Source of the DNA: Lachnospiraceae bacterium
GTDB taxonomy: Bacteria > Bacillota > Clostridia > Lachnospirales > Lachnospiraceae
Reading direction: 5' to 3'
Assembly (NCBI GenBank): GCA_017461045.1
Contig: JAFTZJ010000048.1
Location: forward strand, 62,001 to 126,000
Length of the DNA stretch: 64,000 bases
Below, in pieces: positions 9,654-17,824 of this stretch. Every line of letters begins with the position of its first letter. Positions within the stretch are counted from its first letter, which is position 1. A program made the translations under genes and the position numbers. The notes under the pieces were generated by a model. The model was not told where the DNA came from. It made no database searches and saw only the letters and a program-made list of their open reading frames with translations.

Positions 9654-9695
9654 AATATAAAGCAAATAGAAAGGTTAGAATAAAAGGACGGAAAT

Positions 9696-10727
9696 ATGGA
9701 AGCAATTTTGAATGTATGGAATTCATTTATGACATTGCCGGAACGGGTACCGTTTTTGGTATATGTATACCTGATTGTAGGATTTGTATTATTAATTAAA
9801 GGTGCGGACTGGTTTGTAGATGGAGCTTCGGCAGTGGCCAAACTGTTAAAGATTCCGTCAGTGGTAATTGGACTTACCATTGTAGCCATGGGAACCAGTG
9901 CTCCAGAAGCAGCAGTTAGTATTACTGCAGGGTTAAGCGGTAGCAATGAAATTGCAATCAGTAATGTCATCGGTTCCAATATATTCAATTTATTGATGGT
10001 AATTGGTGTATGTGCAGCGATTAAGGCATTTGCTACGGATATGGAGATTCTAAAGAGGGATATGCCGGTAAATATTGGTGCAACGTTACTGCTACTCTTA
10101 TTTATATTAGATGGCAAATTGAGTCGTGTTGAAGCTGGCATTTTCCTTGTGGCATTGATTGTGTATTTAGTTTTTGTTGTACGTGCTGCATTAAAGAATC
10201 GAAAAACACAAATAGAAGTAGTAGAAGAATCCGAAAAGGAAGAGAAAAAGAAGAAACTTACCATACCTATAATTATTTTATGTATTATTGGTGGTTTGAT
10301 AGCCATCGTATGGGGTGGCGATTTGGTTGTTGATAATGCACAGCGAATTGCTTTGTCCTTCGGTATGAGCCCGATGTTGGTAGGCTTAACAATTGTAGCT
10401 ATGGGAACCTCTCTTCCGGAACTGGTAACATCAATTGTAGCATCAAGAAAGGGCGAAAGTGGTTTGGCACTTGGTAATGCAATTGGTTCCAGCATTTTTA
10501 ATATTCTTTTCATTTTAGGTATATCTGCAGTGCTTTCACCGATTGCCCCAACCGGTTCCGGTGTAATTGAAAGTATTACAGATACTGCAATATTAGCAGT
10601 TGTGTCTGTACTAATGTTGATTTTTGCAGCAACCGGTAAGAAGGTAAGCCGAGTGGAAGGAATCATATATGTAGTGCTTTATGCAGCCTATATGGCATTT
10701 GCTATTTTACGGTGTTATGTATTCTAA
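9696..10727 (+). CDS. Calcium/sodium antiporter, CaCA family (YrbG-like)
   Basis: 343-residue membrane protein with the two inverted alpha repeats of the CaCA superfamily. Repeat one carries VIGLTIVAMGTSAPE and later SNVIGSNIFNLL; repeat two carries LVGLTIVAMGTSLPE and GNAIGSSIFNILF. The acidic residue in each GTSxPE is the ion-binding glutamate. A charged cytosolic loop (EEKKKK) separates the halves. The length is usual for bacterial YrbG-type exchangers. It has its own terminator downstream and follows the VWA operon by 64 bases. Whether Ca2+ or another divalent cation is the substrate cannot be told from sequence. Confidence 0.92.
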   Translation: MEAILNVWNSFMTLPERVPFLVYVYLIVGFVLLIKGADWFVDGASAVAKLLKIPSVVIGLTIVAMGTSAPEAAVSITAGLSGSNEIAISNVIGSNIFNLLMVIGVCAAIKAFATDMEILKRDMPVNIGATLLLLLFILDGKLSRVEAGIFLVALIVYLVFVVRAALKNRKTQIEVVEESEKEEKKKKLTIPIIILCIIGGLIAIVWGGDLVVDNAQRIALSFGMSPMLVGLTIVAMGTSLPELVTSIVASRKGESGLALGNAIGSSIFNILFILGISAVLSPIAPTGSGVIESITDTAILAVVSVLMLIFAATGKKVSRVEGIIYVVLYAAYMAFAILRCYVF

Positions 10728-10750
10728 ATTTAGATGTAAATAGTGTAATT

Positions 10751-10788
10751 AAGCGTAGCGGTTGAACTGCTACGCTTTTGTTTTTTAT
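10751..10788 (+). terminator. Intrinsic terminator after the exchanger gene
   Basis: Perfect 9-bp stem AAGCGTAGC / GCTACGCTT (10751-10759 with 10769-10777), 9-base loop, then a T-rich tract TTTTGTTTTTT. Confidence 0.92.
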
Positions 10789-10821
10789 ATAAAAATCTGT
10801 TGTGCATGCCTAAAAAAGTGT

Positions 10822-10849
10822 TTGATTACTGAAATAATTGTAGTAGAAT
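10822..10849 (+). promoter_or_regulatory. Possible sigma-A promoter for the ECF S component gene
   Basis: TTGATT (10822-10827), 16-base spacer, TAGAAT (10844-10849). It lies between the terminator and the GTG start at 10900, the right place, but the match is moderate. Confidence 0.4.
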
Positions 10850-10899
10850 ATGTTGTGTGAATAGAATACATAGGATTGAAATAGAAAGAGGGGATATAT

Positions 10900-11439
10900 G
10901 TGAAAAAGCACATAAAAGAAATTACGATTACGGGATTATTTATTGCATTAACACTGGTTTTTACTGCTTGTGTAAACATTAAACTCCCTTTTGGATATGG
11001 TGGTTTAATTCATTTGGGAAATATTCCATTATTGTTGGCAGCAATGTTATATGGGAAACGAACCGGTTTTCTGGCAGGAGCATTTGGTATGGCGATATTT
11101 GATGTGTTGTCTAGTTGGGTAATTTATGCACCATGTACTTTTGTTACGTGTGGATTGATGGGGCTAGTAGTTGGTTGGATTGTCGAAAATAGAAAAGGAT
11201 TTGGCTGGAAGGTATTGGCAGTAGTAGTTGCTTTATGTATTAAATTGGTTGGATATTACATATTTGAGGCAGTTTTCTATCATAGCTGGATAGAACCATT
11301 TGCTTCAGTGCCAGGGAATATATTACAGATTGTATTAGCGGCAATTCCATCACTTATTCTGGTGATTCCGTTAGAAAAGATATTAAATCGAACAGGATTA
11401 TTACTGCACCAAAAAGCATCAGTGGAAATGAAGAACTAA
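10900..11439 (+). CDS. ECF transporter S component (substrate unknown)
   Basis: 179-residue, highly hydrophobic protein with about six membrane segments, typical of the substrate-binding S subunit of energy-coupling-factor vitamin importers. The opening ITGLFIALTLVFTACVNIKL and the following GGLIHLGNIPLLLAAMLYG match the pattern of S components (short helix 1, conserved region before helix 3). Start is GTG at 10900 with AGAGGGG as SD; the ATG two bases earlier is followed at once by a stop. No ECF A/A'/T genes are adjacent, so it would be a group II S component sharing a module encoded elsewhere. The neighbouring PLP-dependent aminotransferase makes a vitamin B6 link conceivable but unproven. 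Confidence 0.75.
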   Translation: MKKHIKEITITGLFIALTLVFTACVNIKLPFGYGGLIHLGNIPLLLAAMLYGKRTGFLAGAFGMAIFDVLSSWVIYAPCTFVTCGLMGLVVGWIVENRKGFGWKVLAVVVALCIKLVGYYIFEAVFYHSWIEPFASVPGNILQIVLAAIPSLILVIPLEKILNRTGLLLHQKASVEMKN

Positions 11440-11493
11440 AGGGATGTAAAATGACAGATAAGTAAGACGTTTATGGAAAGGAAGGCGTAGTGT

Positions 11494-12570
11494 ATGTTGA
11501 AATTAATGACCCCGGGACCAACCAGAGTTCGTGAGAATGTGAGAATGGCAAGAAGCTTGGAAACAACCAATCCGGATTTGGATTTGGAATTCTATAACTA
11601 TTATAAAGAAACCTGTGAGTTAATCAGTGAACTTCTAAATACAAAGAATCCTGCATATATTTTAAGTGGTGAGGGTATTCTGGGATTAGAGGCTGCTTGT
11701 GCTTCTCTTACGGAGCCCGGCGACCGCGTGCTGGTAATTGATAATGGTGTGTTTGGACGAGGGTTTGCTGATTTCGTTCGGATTTATGGCGGCGAGCCGG
11801 TATTATATACCACTGATTATCAGACCATGGTAGATGCTGCTGCATTAAAAGAGTATTTGGAACAAGATCATGATTTTAAGTACGCGACCATCGTACACTG
11901 TGATACTCCAAGTGGCAGATTGAATCCGATTCAGGATATTTGCCCACTGTTAAAATCGTACGGAATCCTAACAGTAGTGGATGCAGTAGCATCTATGTTT
12001 GGAGATGTTGTACAGGTTGATGACTGGCAGGTGGATATTGTTTGCGGCGGTTCCCAAAAGGCATTGTCGGCACCGGTCGGATTAACCTTTGTAACGGTAA
12101 GTTCGGATGCATTGCAGGCTATGAAGCAACGGAAGACACCAATTGCATCCTTCTATGCGAACTTAACGATATTTGAAAACTATTATGAGAATAAATGGTT
12201 TCCGTATACCATGCCAATCAGTGATATCTATGGTCTCCGCAGAGCGTTGGAAAATGTAAAGGCAGAGCCTGGAATTTATGAACGGCATAAGCAGGTGGCG
12301 GATTATGTCCGTGACACAATACTGGAAGCAGGCTATTGTATTTATGGCAAAAATGGATATGCAAACACTGTTACGGCTATGGTAATTCCGAATGGAATGG
12401 ATGAAAAAAGCATTTTGGAAGGTGTGGCAAAAGAGGCCAATATTATGCTGGCAGGTTCCTTTGATGTATTTGCAGGGAAGTTGATTCGAATTGGACATAT
12501 GGGTGAGAATGCAAACATGAATGATGCAAAACTTACCGTAGAAGCCTTATTAAAGGTATTGTCGAAATGA
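11494..12570 (+). CDS. Class V PLP-dependent aminotransferase (alanine-glyoxylate/serine-pyruvate type)
   Basis: 358 residues, fold type I aminotransferase of the alanine-glyoxylate family. The opening LMTPGPTRVRENV is the family N-terminus (PGPT). The catalytic aspartate lies in VVDAVASMFGD and the PLP lysine in CGGSQKALSAPVGL. The C-terminal IRIGHMGEN is also typical. It probably transfers an amino group between small amino acids and 2-oxo acids; substrate is not predictable. The ATG has AAGGAAGG upstream, 54 bases after the S component, so the two may be co-transcribed. Confidence 0.88.
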   Translation: MLKLMTPGPTRVRENVRMARSLETTNPDLDLEFYNYYKETCELISELLNTKNPAYILSGEGILGLEAACASLTEPGDRVLVIDNGVFGRGFADFVRIYGGEPVLYTTDYQTMVDAAALKEYLEQDHDFKYATIVHCDTPSGRLNPIQDICPLLKSYGILTVVDAVASMFGDVVQVDDWQVDIVCGGSQKALSAPVGLTFVTVSSDALQAMKQRKTPIASFYANLTIFENYYENKWFPYTMPISDIYGLRRALENVKAEPGIYERHKQVADYVRDTILEAGYCIYGKNGYANTVTAMVIPNGMDEKSILEGVAKEANIMLAGSFDVFAGKLIRIGHMGENANMNDAKLTVEALLKVLSK

Positions 12571-12587
12571 AAATAATGGGTTATAAT
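12559..12587 (+). promoter_or_regulatory. Sigma-A promoter for the HPr-like gene
   Basis: TTGTCG (12559-12564), 17-base spacer, TATAAT (12582-12587). The -35 box is inside the last codons of the aminotransferase gene; the start codon is 48 bases beyond the -10. Confidence 0.7.
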
Positions 12588-12634
12588 AAGTCTGTGTAGA
12601 ACATAATGTAAATTACTGGAAAGGAGTTTGTGCT

Positions 12635-12868
12635 ATGACTAAGGTAAAAGTTTTACTTGATTCCATTGACAAGGTTAAGAACTTCGTTAACACATTGATT
12701 AAGTTTGATTGTGATTTCGATATCAGCTCTAGCAGATATACCATCGACGCTAAGTCTATTATGGGTATTTTTAGCTTGGATTTATCTCAGCCATTGGATA
12801 TGATTATTCATAAAGATGGAGATGTTTCTGATATTTTAGAAGCAATTGCACCATATATCGTTGAATAG
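12635..12868 (+). CDS. HPr-like protein lacking the active-site histidine
   Basis: 77 residues that align with HPr along the whole length (HPr is about 85-88). The SIMG motif around the regulatory serine is kept (AKSIMGIFSLDL, Ser41, equivalent to Ser46 of HPr). The segment that should read GIHARPA around His15 instead reads SIDKVKNFV, so there is no histidine or following arginine for PEP-dependent phosphotransfer. It cannot be a normal PTS carrier. By analogy with Crh, which also lacks His15 but keeps Ser46, a regulatory role through HPr kinase is conceivable. It has its own promoter, a good SD (AAAGGAG) and its own terminator. Confidence 0.75.
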   Translation: MTKVKVLLDSIDKVKNFVNTLIKFDCDFDISSSRYTIDAKSIMGIFSLDLSQPLDMIIHKDGDVSDILEAIAPYIVE

Positions 12869-12873
12869 TATGT

Positions 12874-12906
12874 AAGAAAAGAAGCATGTCTGCTTCTTTT
12901 TCTTTT
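12874..12906 (+). terminator. Intrinsic terminator after the HPr-like gene
   Basis: Stem AAGAAAAGAAGCA / TGCTTCTTTTTCTT with loop TGTC (12887-12890). The T-rich 3' arm gives the tract. Confidence 0.88.
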
Positions 12907-12969
12907 GTATAGAAATAAAGGGAAATGACATACTAACTGTAAAAATGAAGAGAAAATGAGGTATCAGCA

Positions 12970-13953
12970 ATGAGAATTATGTTTTATGATACAAAGCCTT
13001 ATGACAAAATTTGGTTCCAACCTATGAGTGAGGAACTTGGATATAAGATTAAATTTCAAGAAGTAAAGTTAAACGAAGATACTGCAGTATTAGCAAAGAA
13101 TTATAACGCAGTTTGTATATTTGTAAATGATGATGCAGGAAAAGAAACCATTCAGGTATTAAAGGAAATTGGAGTGCATACGATTCTTCTCCGCTGTGCG
13201 GGCTTTAATAATGTTGACTTAAAGGCAGCACAGGAGGCTGGAATTCAAGTTTTACGTGTGCCAAGCTATTCTCCGGAGGCAGTAGCAGAGTATGCCATGG
13301 GATTGCTGCTAACTGTAAATCGTCAGATACACAGAGCTTATGTACGGACCAGAGATTTTAATTATAACATTAACGGCTTGATGGGAATTGATCTGGTAGG
13401 TAAGACGGCCGGCGTTGTCGGAACCGGTAAAATCGGTCAAATGATGATAGATATTCTAAAGGGCTTTAAGATGCACATTATAGCCTATGATCCGTATCCG
13501 GTGGAAGGATTGGATGTGGAATATGTGGATCTGGATCAGTTGTTTGAGCGATCAGATGTTATTTCATTGCACTGTCCTCTTACCAAGGATACCAAGCATC
13601 TGATTAACAAGAAAAGCATTAGCAAAATGAAAGATGGAGTTATACTGGTGAATACTTCCAGAGGAGGATTAATTAATACTTCAGATTTGATCGATGCATT
13701 AATGGAACGAAAATTCACCGGAGTGGGGTTGGATGTATACGAGGAAGAAGATGCGTATTTCTTCGAGGACAAATCCAATGACATTATTACAGATGAAGAC
13801 TTAATTCGATTAACCAGTTTTCGGAATGTAGTACTGACATCTCATCAGGCATTTTTTACCAAAGATGCAATGGAAGCTATCGCCCGAGTGACGCTTGAGA
13901 ATGCCAAAGCAGTAAAAGAAGGTTTGGAATTAAAGAATCAAGTGTTGCCATAA
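12970..13953 (+). CDS. ldhA: D-2-hydroxyacid dehydrogenase, probably D-lactate dehydrogenase
   Basis: 327 residues, close to the 329 of E. coli LdhA, whose N-terminus it resembles (IMFYDTKPYDKIWF). It has the NAD-binding GTGKIG motif and the catalytic set of the D-2-hydroxyacid family: Arg231 in NTSRGG, Glu258 in DVYEEED, and His292 in SHQAFFT. The expected reaction is reduction of pyruvate to D-lactate with NADH in fermentation. It sits alone between two terminators. The SD (GAGGT) is modest. Other D-2-hydroxyacids are possible, but the LdhA-like N-terminus and the SHQAF motif favour lactate. Confidence 0.87.
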   Translation: MRIMFYDTKPYDKIWFQPMSEELGYKIKFQEVKLNEDTAVLAKNYNAVCIFVNDDAGKETIQVLKEIGVHTILLRCAGFNNVDLKAAQEAGIQVLRVPSYSPEAVAEYAMGLLLTVNRQIHRAYVRTRDFNYNINGLMGIDLVGKTAGVVGTGKIGQMMIDILKGFKMHIIAYDPYPVEGLDVEYVDLDQLFERSDVISLHCPLTKDTKHLINKKSISKMKDGVILVNTSRGGLINTSDLIDALMERKFTGVGLDVYEEEDAYFFEDKSNDIITDEDLIRLTSFRNVVLTSHQAFFTKDAMEAIARVTLENAKAVKEGLELKNQVLP

Positions 13954-13978
13954 TGTGAAAAATTCATTGAATATATAG

Positions 13979-14006
13979 AAAACCGCCTGTAAATGGCGGT
14001 TTTTTC
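13979..14006 (+). terminator. Intrinsic terminator after ldhA
   Basis: AAAACCGCC (13979-13987), 7-base loop, GGCGGTTTTTT. Confidence 0.92.
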
Positions 14007-14037
14007 ACGAAAAATCATGTAAAAATGTAAATTAGGG

Positions 14038-14067
14038 TTGTATAGGTTTCTGCTTTTGCGTTATACT
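14038..14067 (+). promoter_or_regulatory. Sigma-A promoter before the polysaccharide deacetylase gene
   Basis: TTGTAT (14038-14043), 18-base spacer, TATACT (14062-14067). The expected transcript start near 14074 leaves almost no leader before the first ATG at 14078, which bears on start choice for the next gene. Confidence 0.55.
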
Positions 14068-14077
14068 AAAAATAAGT

Positions 14078-15100
14078 ATGAGTAAAATCAGGTTGGTGAA
14101 AATCGTGCAAGAGTATGCTACAAAACAAGCCGACAATTCAATAAGTGAAGCCCAAGCCAGAAGAAAGCGGATTGATCGATATAAAGCGTGTATCGTGTGG
14201 CTTTTTTTGGCTGCAACTATTATCCCTTCTTTGGTTAGCATAATTCTGTTGATTCAGGTGCATAGCTTGGAAAAGCAAGTGCTTGCATATGCAGAATCCG
14301 GTGATGGAGATATGAACACATTGATTTCCAGTGGTGAGGCATTAATGTCCAATCCGAATGTTGACATGGAGGCATTAACCGGAGAAGATATGAATTATTG
14401 GATTGATCCGGAGGGGTTGGAACCATCGTTGATTACAGGCACCAATCACAATGCAAAACGGGTATATTTAACTTTCGATGATGGACCGAGTATTTATACA
14501 GGGCAGATTTTGGATATTTTGGAAGCTAATGATGTAAAAGCTACATTCTTTGTAATTGCCAGAGAAAATGAATCCTATTGGCCGTATTACACACGGATTT
14601 TGGAAGAAGGACATACATTGGGTATGCATTCCTATACTCATAATTATAATCAGGTTTATGCATCCTTGGATAATTTCGAAGCGGATGTAGAACAGTTATC
14701 TCAGTTTTTGTATGAACGGACAGGAGAATATCCAACTATTTATCGGTTTCCGGGTGGAAGCAGTAATACGGTATGTGATGTGCCAATGACAGAGTGTATT
14801 GCCTATTTGAACGAACAACATATTGCCTATTACGATTGGAATGCTCTGAACGGAGATGCGGTTACGGAAGAACTATCGCCGGAAAAGTTGGTTGAAAATG
14901 TTATGAACAGTGTGCGACAGAACGATACATCCATTGTGTTAATGCATGATATGCAATCCAGACACAATACCGTAGAAAGCTTGCAAATGTTAATTGATAC
15001 TTTGAAGGAAGAAGGATATGAAATTCTTCCGATTGATGAGAAAGCACCGCTGATACAGCATGTGCCATATGATACAGGATTTGAGGAAGCAGCAGATTAG
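14078..15100 (+). CDS. Membrane-anchored polysaccharide deacetylase (NodB domain)
   Basis: Up to 340 residues. A cytosolic N-terminus and one membrane helix (about 45-67) anchor a NodB-type carbohydrate esterase 4 domain outside. Catalytic motifs are in order: TFDDGPS (two Asp at about 134-135), HSYTH (metal histidines), RFPGGSS, DWNALNGD and LMHD. The likely role is removal of N-acetyl groups from peptidoglycan or another surface glycan. The start is uncertain: ATG 14078 lacks an SD and lies a few bases after the predicted transcript start, while in-frame GTG codons at 14096 and 14105 have weak AGGT-type sites; all keep the helix. The gene runs directly into folC, overlapping or abutting it. 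Confidence 0.88.
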   Translation: MSKIRLVKIVQEYATKQADNSISEAQARRKRIDRYKACIVWLFLAATIIPSLVSIILLIQVHSLEKQVLAYAESGDGDMNTLISSGEALMSNPNVDMEALTGEDMNYWIDPEGLEPSLITGTNHNAKRVYLTFDDGPSIYTGQILDILEANDVKATFFVIARENESYWPYYTRILEEGHTLGMHSYTHNYNQVYASLDNFEADVEQLSQFLYERTGEYPTIYRFPGGSSNTVCDVPMTECIAYLNEQHIAYYDWNALNGDAVTEELSPEKLVENVMNSVRQNDTSIVLMHDMQSRHNTVESLQMLIDTLKEEGYEILPIDEKAPLIQHVPYDTGFEEAAD

Positions 15101-15111
15101 TGGAGATTGGT

Positions 15112-16395
15112 ATGAACGTAGCAGAAGCAATGAATTATATAGAGGAAAAGAACCAATTAGGAAGTGTTCTGGGACTGGAGAGCATTAAGGAACTGCTGTT
15201 TCGTTTAGGTAACCCTCAGAATCAATGCAAGGTGGTTCATATTGCTGGAACCAACGGAAAGGGTTCTATTCTCGCATTTATAGACGCTGTGTTACAGGAT
15301 GCAGGTTATCGGGTAGGAAGATATATATCTCCTACCGTATTTTCTTATTTTGAGCGATTTCAGATAAATGGTAATTTTATAGCTGAAACGGCATTTGCGG
15401 CTTATTTGAGCCGTATACGGGCTGTTGTGGAGGAAATGGAGGCTGATGGTATCCAAGGTGTAACTGCATTTGAAATCGAGACTGCGTTAGCCTTCTTATA
15501 TTTCTTAGACGAGCAGGTGGATGTGGTATTGTTGGAAACCGGTATGGGAGGCAGATTGGATGCTACTAACGTGGTAGCAAAGCCTATATGTACAATTTTG
15601 GCATCTATTAGTTTGGACCATACAAAGATATTAGGAGACACTATTGAGGCCATTGCTTATGAAAAGACCGGGATATTAAGGGAGGATGTACCTTGTGTAG
15701 TCTATCCGATAAATGAGGCAGCAATGCCTGTGATAGAAGAACAATGCAGTTTACATAATGCAGACTTGATTGCGCCGGATTTGGACGAATTGGTCATAAA
15801 GAGACAGGATTTAACACAAGAATTGTTTGATTATAAAAATGTGGAATATTCAATCGGGTTATTAGGTGAACATCAAGTGTATAATGCAATTACAGCGGTT
15901 GAAGCGTTGATGGTGATTGATAAGTTCTTAAAAAGTACCGGAAAAGACGGTTTGAAAAAAGTGAATGTTGTAAACGGTTTACATAATGCGAAATGGAAGG
16001 GCAGATTTGAGATTTTGGAGCGGAATCCTTATGTAATTCGGGATGGTGCACACAATCCGGATGCGGCTAAACAGCTCTACCAACTGATGACAAAGCATTT
16101 TACAAACCACAGGATAATTTATATAATAGGAGTATTAGGGGATAAGGATCATCAGGCTATTTTGTCTTTATTGGTTCCTTTGGCTTGGAAGGTGTATGTG
16201 GTAACGGTGCCGGATAATCCGCGGGCATTGCCTGCCAAGAAACTGGCGGAGGAAGTAAACGCTTATTGTAATCAGGTTGAGATTGCAGCAAGTCCGGAGC
16301 AGGCCTATGAGAGAGCAAAAGCCGAAGCTACATCGGAAGATGTTATTTTGGCATTTGGTTCCTTATATTATATAGGAAGAATTGGTGACAGATAA
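15112..16395 (+). CDS. folC: Folylpolyglutamate / dihydrofolate synthase (first copy)
   Basis: About 427 residues, usual length. ATG 15112 is preferred (GGAG at 15102-15105); an in-frame GTG at 15100 overlaps the preceding stop. The Mur-ligase family P-loop HIAGTNGKGS, the LETGMGGRLDATN motif, the SLDHTKILGDT segment and RDGAHNPDAA are all present. It adds glutamate to dihydropteroate or folates. It opens the folate block (folC, HD protein, folP, folB-folK). The usual SPHL motif after the P-loop reads SPTV here, unlike the second copy at 54504, so the two paralogues may have split dihydrofolate synthase and polyglutamylation roles (inference). Confidence 0.9.
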   Translation: MNVAEAMNYIEEKNQLGSVLGLESIKELLFRLGNPQNQCKVVHIAGTNGKGSILAFIDAVLQDAGYRVGRYISPTVFSYFERFQINGNFIAETAFAAYLSRIRAVVEEMEADGIQGVTAFEIETALAFLYFLDEQVDVVLLETGMGGRLDATNVVAKPICTILASISLDHTKILGDTIEAIAYEKTGILREDVPCVVYPINEAAMPVIEEQCSLHNADLIAPDLDELVIKRQDLTQELFDYKNVEYSIGLLGEHQVYNAITAVEALMVIDKFLKSTGKDGLKKVNVVNGLHNAKWKGRFEILERNPYVIRDGAHNPDAAKQLYQLMTKHFTNHRIIYIIGVLGDKDHQAILSLLVPLAWKVYVVTVPDNPRALPAKKLAEEVNAYCNQVEIAASPEQAYERAKAEATSEDVILAFGSLYYIGRIGDR

Positions 16396-16911
16396 ATGGA
16401 ACGGGTAGATACGCTTATGAAGCATCCGTTGTTTCGGGAATGCAGGGAATTGATTGACCGGGCAGAGGTGAATCGAATCTACTGCAAACACAATCTGGAG
16501 CACTCGTTGGATGTGGCAAGAATTGCATATATACTGAATCTGGAAGAGCAGGGTGCATTGGATAAGGAATTGATTTATGCAATGGCCTTGGTACATGATT
16601 TGGGCAGAAGTGAAGAATATCAAAATGGAAAGAATCATCATATAGCAGGGGCAGAGATTGCAAAGCAATTATTAGAAGCATCTGGCTTTTCGGCAGAGGA
16701 GGTTCATATGATTTGTCAGGCGGTTGCTGCTCATAAATCATGGAGTGATGAGGGACTTGTTAAGAAGGTAGAAGAGCAGGAAAAAGTAGTGGATTATTGC
16801 AAAAAACTGCTGTATCGGGCAGATAAATTGTCCCGAAACTGTTACGATTGTTCGGCTTCGAAAACGTGTTATTGGGATGAAAAAGCTCGGAATCATCAGG
16901 TGTTGATTTGA
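16396..16911 (+). CDS. HD-domain hydrolase inside the folate operon
   Basis: 171 residues with HD phosphohydrolase residues: H in LEHSLDVAR, the HD pair in ALVHDLG, further histidines in NHHIAGAE, and D in RADKLS. The C-terminus carries CYDCSASKTC, a C-x2-C-x5-C cluster that could bind a metal. The ATG follows the folC stop immediately (TAAATG), with no strong SD, suggesting translational coupling, and folP follows 13 bases later. HD proteins dephosphorylate nucleotides and related phosphates. In this position it could act on a pterin phosphate such as dihydroneopterin triphosphate; that is inference, and the family itself does not establish it. Confidence 0.8.
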   Translation: MERVDTLMKHPLFRECRELIDRAEVNRIYCKHNLEHSLDVARIAYILNLEEQGALDKELIYAMALVHDLGRSEEYQNGKNHHIAGAEIAKQLLEASGFSAEEVHMICQAVAAHKSWSDEGLVKKVEEQEKVVDYCKKLLYRADKLSRNCYDCSASKTCYWDEKARNHQVLI

Positions 16912-16924
16912 ATTGACATGACAA

Positions 16925-17749
16925 ATGGAGGATTTGAAAAACGTGAAGATAGGAAAATGGACCTTTGATACAACTCAGGATGTATTTATGATGGGAATTC
17001 TGAATGTAACACCGGATTCTCTCTCAGACGGAGGGCATTTTTTCGGTATAGACCAGGCACTTTTTCATGCAGAAGCATTGATTCAGGAAGGCGCAAGTAT
17101 TCTGGATATTGGTGGTGAATCCACGAGACCCAATCATGTGAAGATTTCAGCAGAGGAAGAAATGGAACGGGTGTGTCCTGTTATTGAGGCGGTAAAGGCG
17201 AGAATGGATATTCCGATTTCTTTGGATACTTATAAGTCTCAGGTGGCCGGTGCAGGTATTCAAGCCGGTGCGGATATGATTAATGATATCTGGGGCTTGA
17301 AGTGGGATGACGCTATGGCAAAGGTGATTGCAGAGAACCGTGCCTCTGTTTGTCTGATGCATAATCGCAAGGAACCGGTTTATGAAGATTTTATACAAAA
17401 TGTAATTGATGATTTACAAGAGAGCGTGGACCTAGCTATAAAGGCGGGAATTGATAAAGAACGGATTTGCGTGGATCCGGGAATTGGATTTGCAAAGAGT
17501 TATGAGCAAAACCTGCTGCTAATGAATCATTTAGAACGATTACAAGAGCTTGAATATCCGGTTTTGTTAGGAACTTCCCGAAAGTCTATGATTGGTTTGA
17601 CCTTAGACTTGCCGGTAGAGGAACGGGAGGAAGGAACCATTGCGACCACAGTTCTGGGAATCGTGAAGGGAGCATCCATTATTCGTGTTCATGATGTGCA
17701 AGGAAACCTAAGGGCGGCCAAAATGACATTGGCAATGCTGCAGGCCTAG
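16925..17749 (+). CDS. folP: Dihydropteroate synthase
   Basis: 274 residues, TIM-barrel enzyme joining 6-hydroxymethyl-dihydropterin pyrophosphate and p-aminobenzoate. Signatures: MGILNVTPDSLSDGG, DIGGESTRP, LDTYKSQVA, MINDIWG, and the late LLGTSRKSMIG with RVHDV at the end. The start is uncertain: ATG 16925 has no upstream SD, whereas the GGAGG at 16927-16931 would serve the in-frame GTG at 16943, giving VKIGKWTFDTT. Both give normal lengths. The serine of the second motif (LSDGG) replaces the common FSDGG phenylalanine. Confidence 0.95.
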   Translation: MEDLKNVKIGKWTFDTTQDVFMMGILNVTPDSLSDGGHFFGIDQALFHAEALIQEGASILDIGGESTRPNHVKISAEEEMERVCPVIEAVKARMDIPISLDTYKSQVAGAGIQAGADMINDIWGLKWDDAMAKVIAENRASVCLMHNRKEPVYEDFIQNVIDDLQESVDLAIKAGIDKERICVDPGIGFAKSYEQNLLLMNHLERLQELEYPVLLGTSRKSMIGLTLDLPVEEREEGTIATTVLGIVKGASIIRVHDVQGNLRAAKMTLAMLQA

Positions 17750-17824
17750 GGCTATAGACAGTGGGATGTGAACAGAAATGGTAAATAGAATTACTTGGAT
17801 TAGAATGTAGATTGGAGTAACGAC

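Noticed and set aside
9650..10666. 338-residue open frame on the minus strand opposite the CaCA exchanger gene
   Set aside because: It is the exact antisense of a clear exchanger with both alpha repeats; no SD, and its composition (Ile/Ser/Thr-rich) is what an antisense of helices gives.
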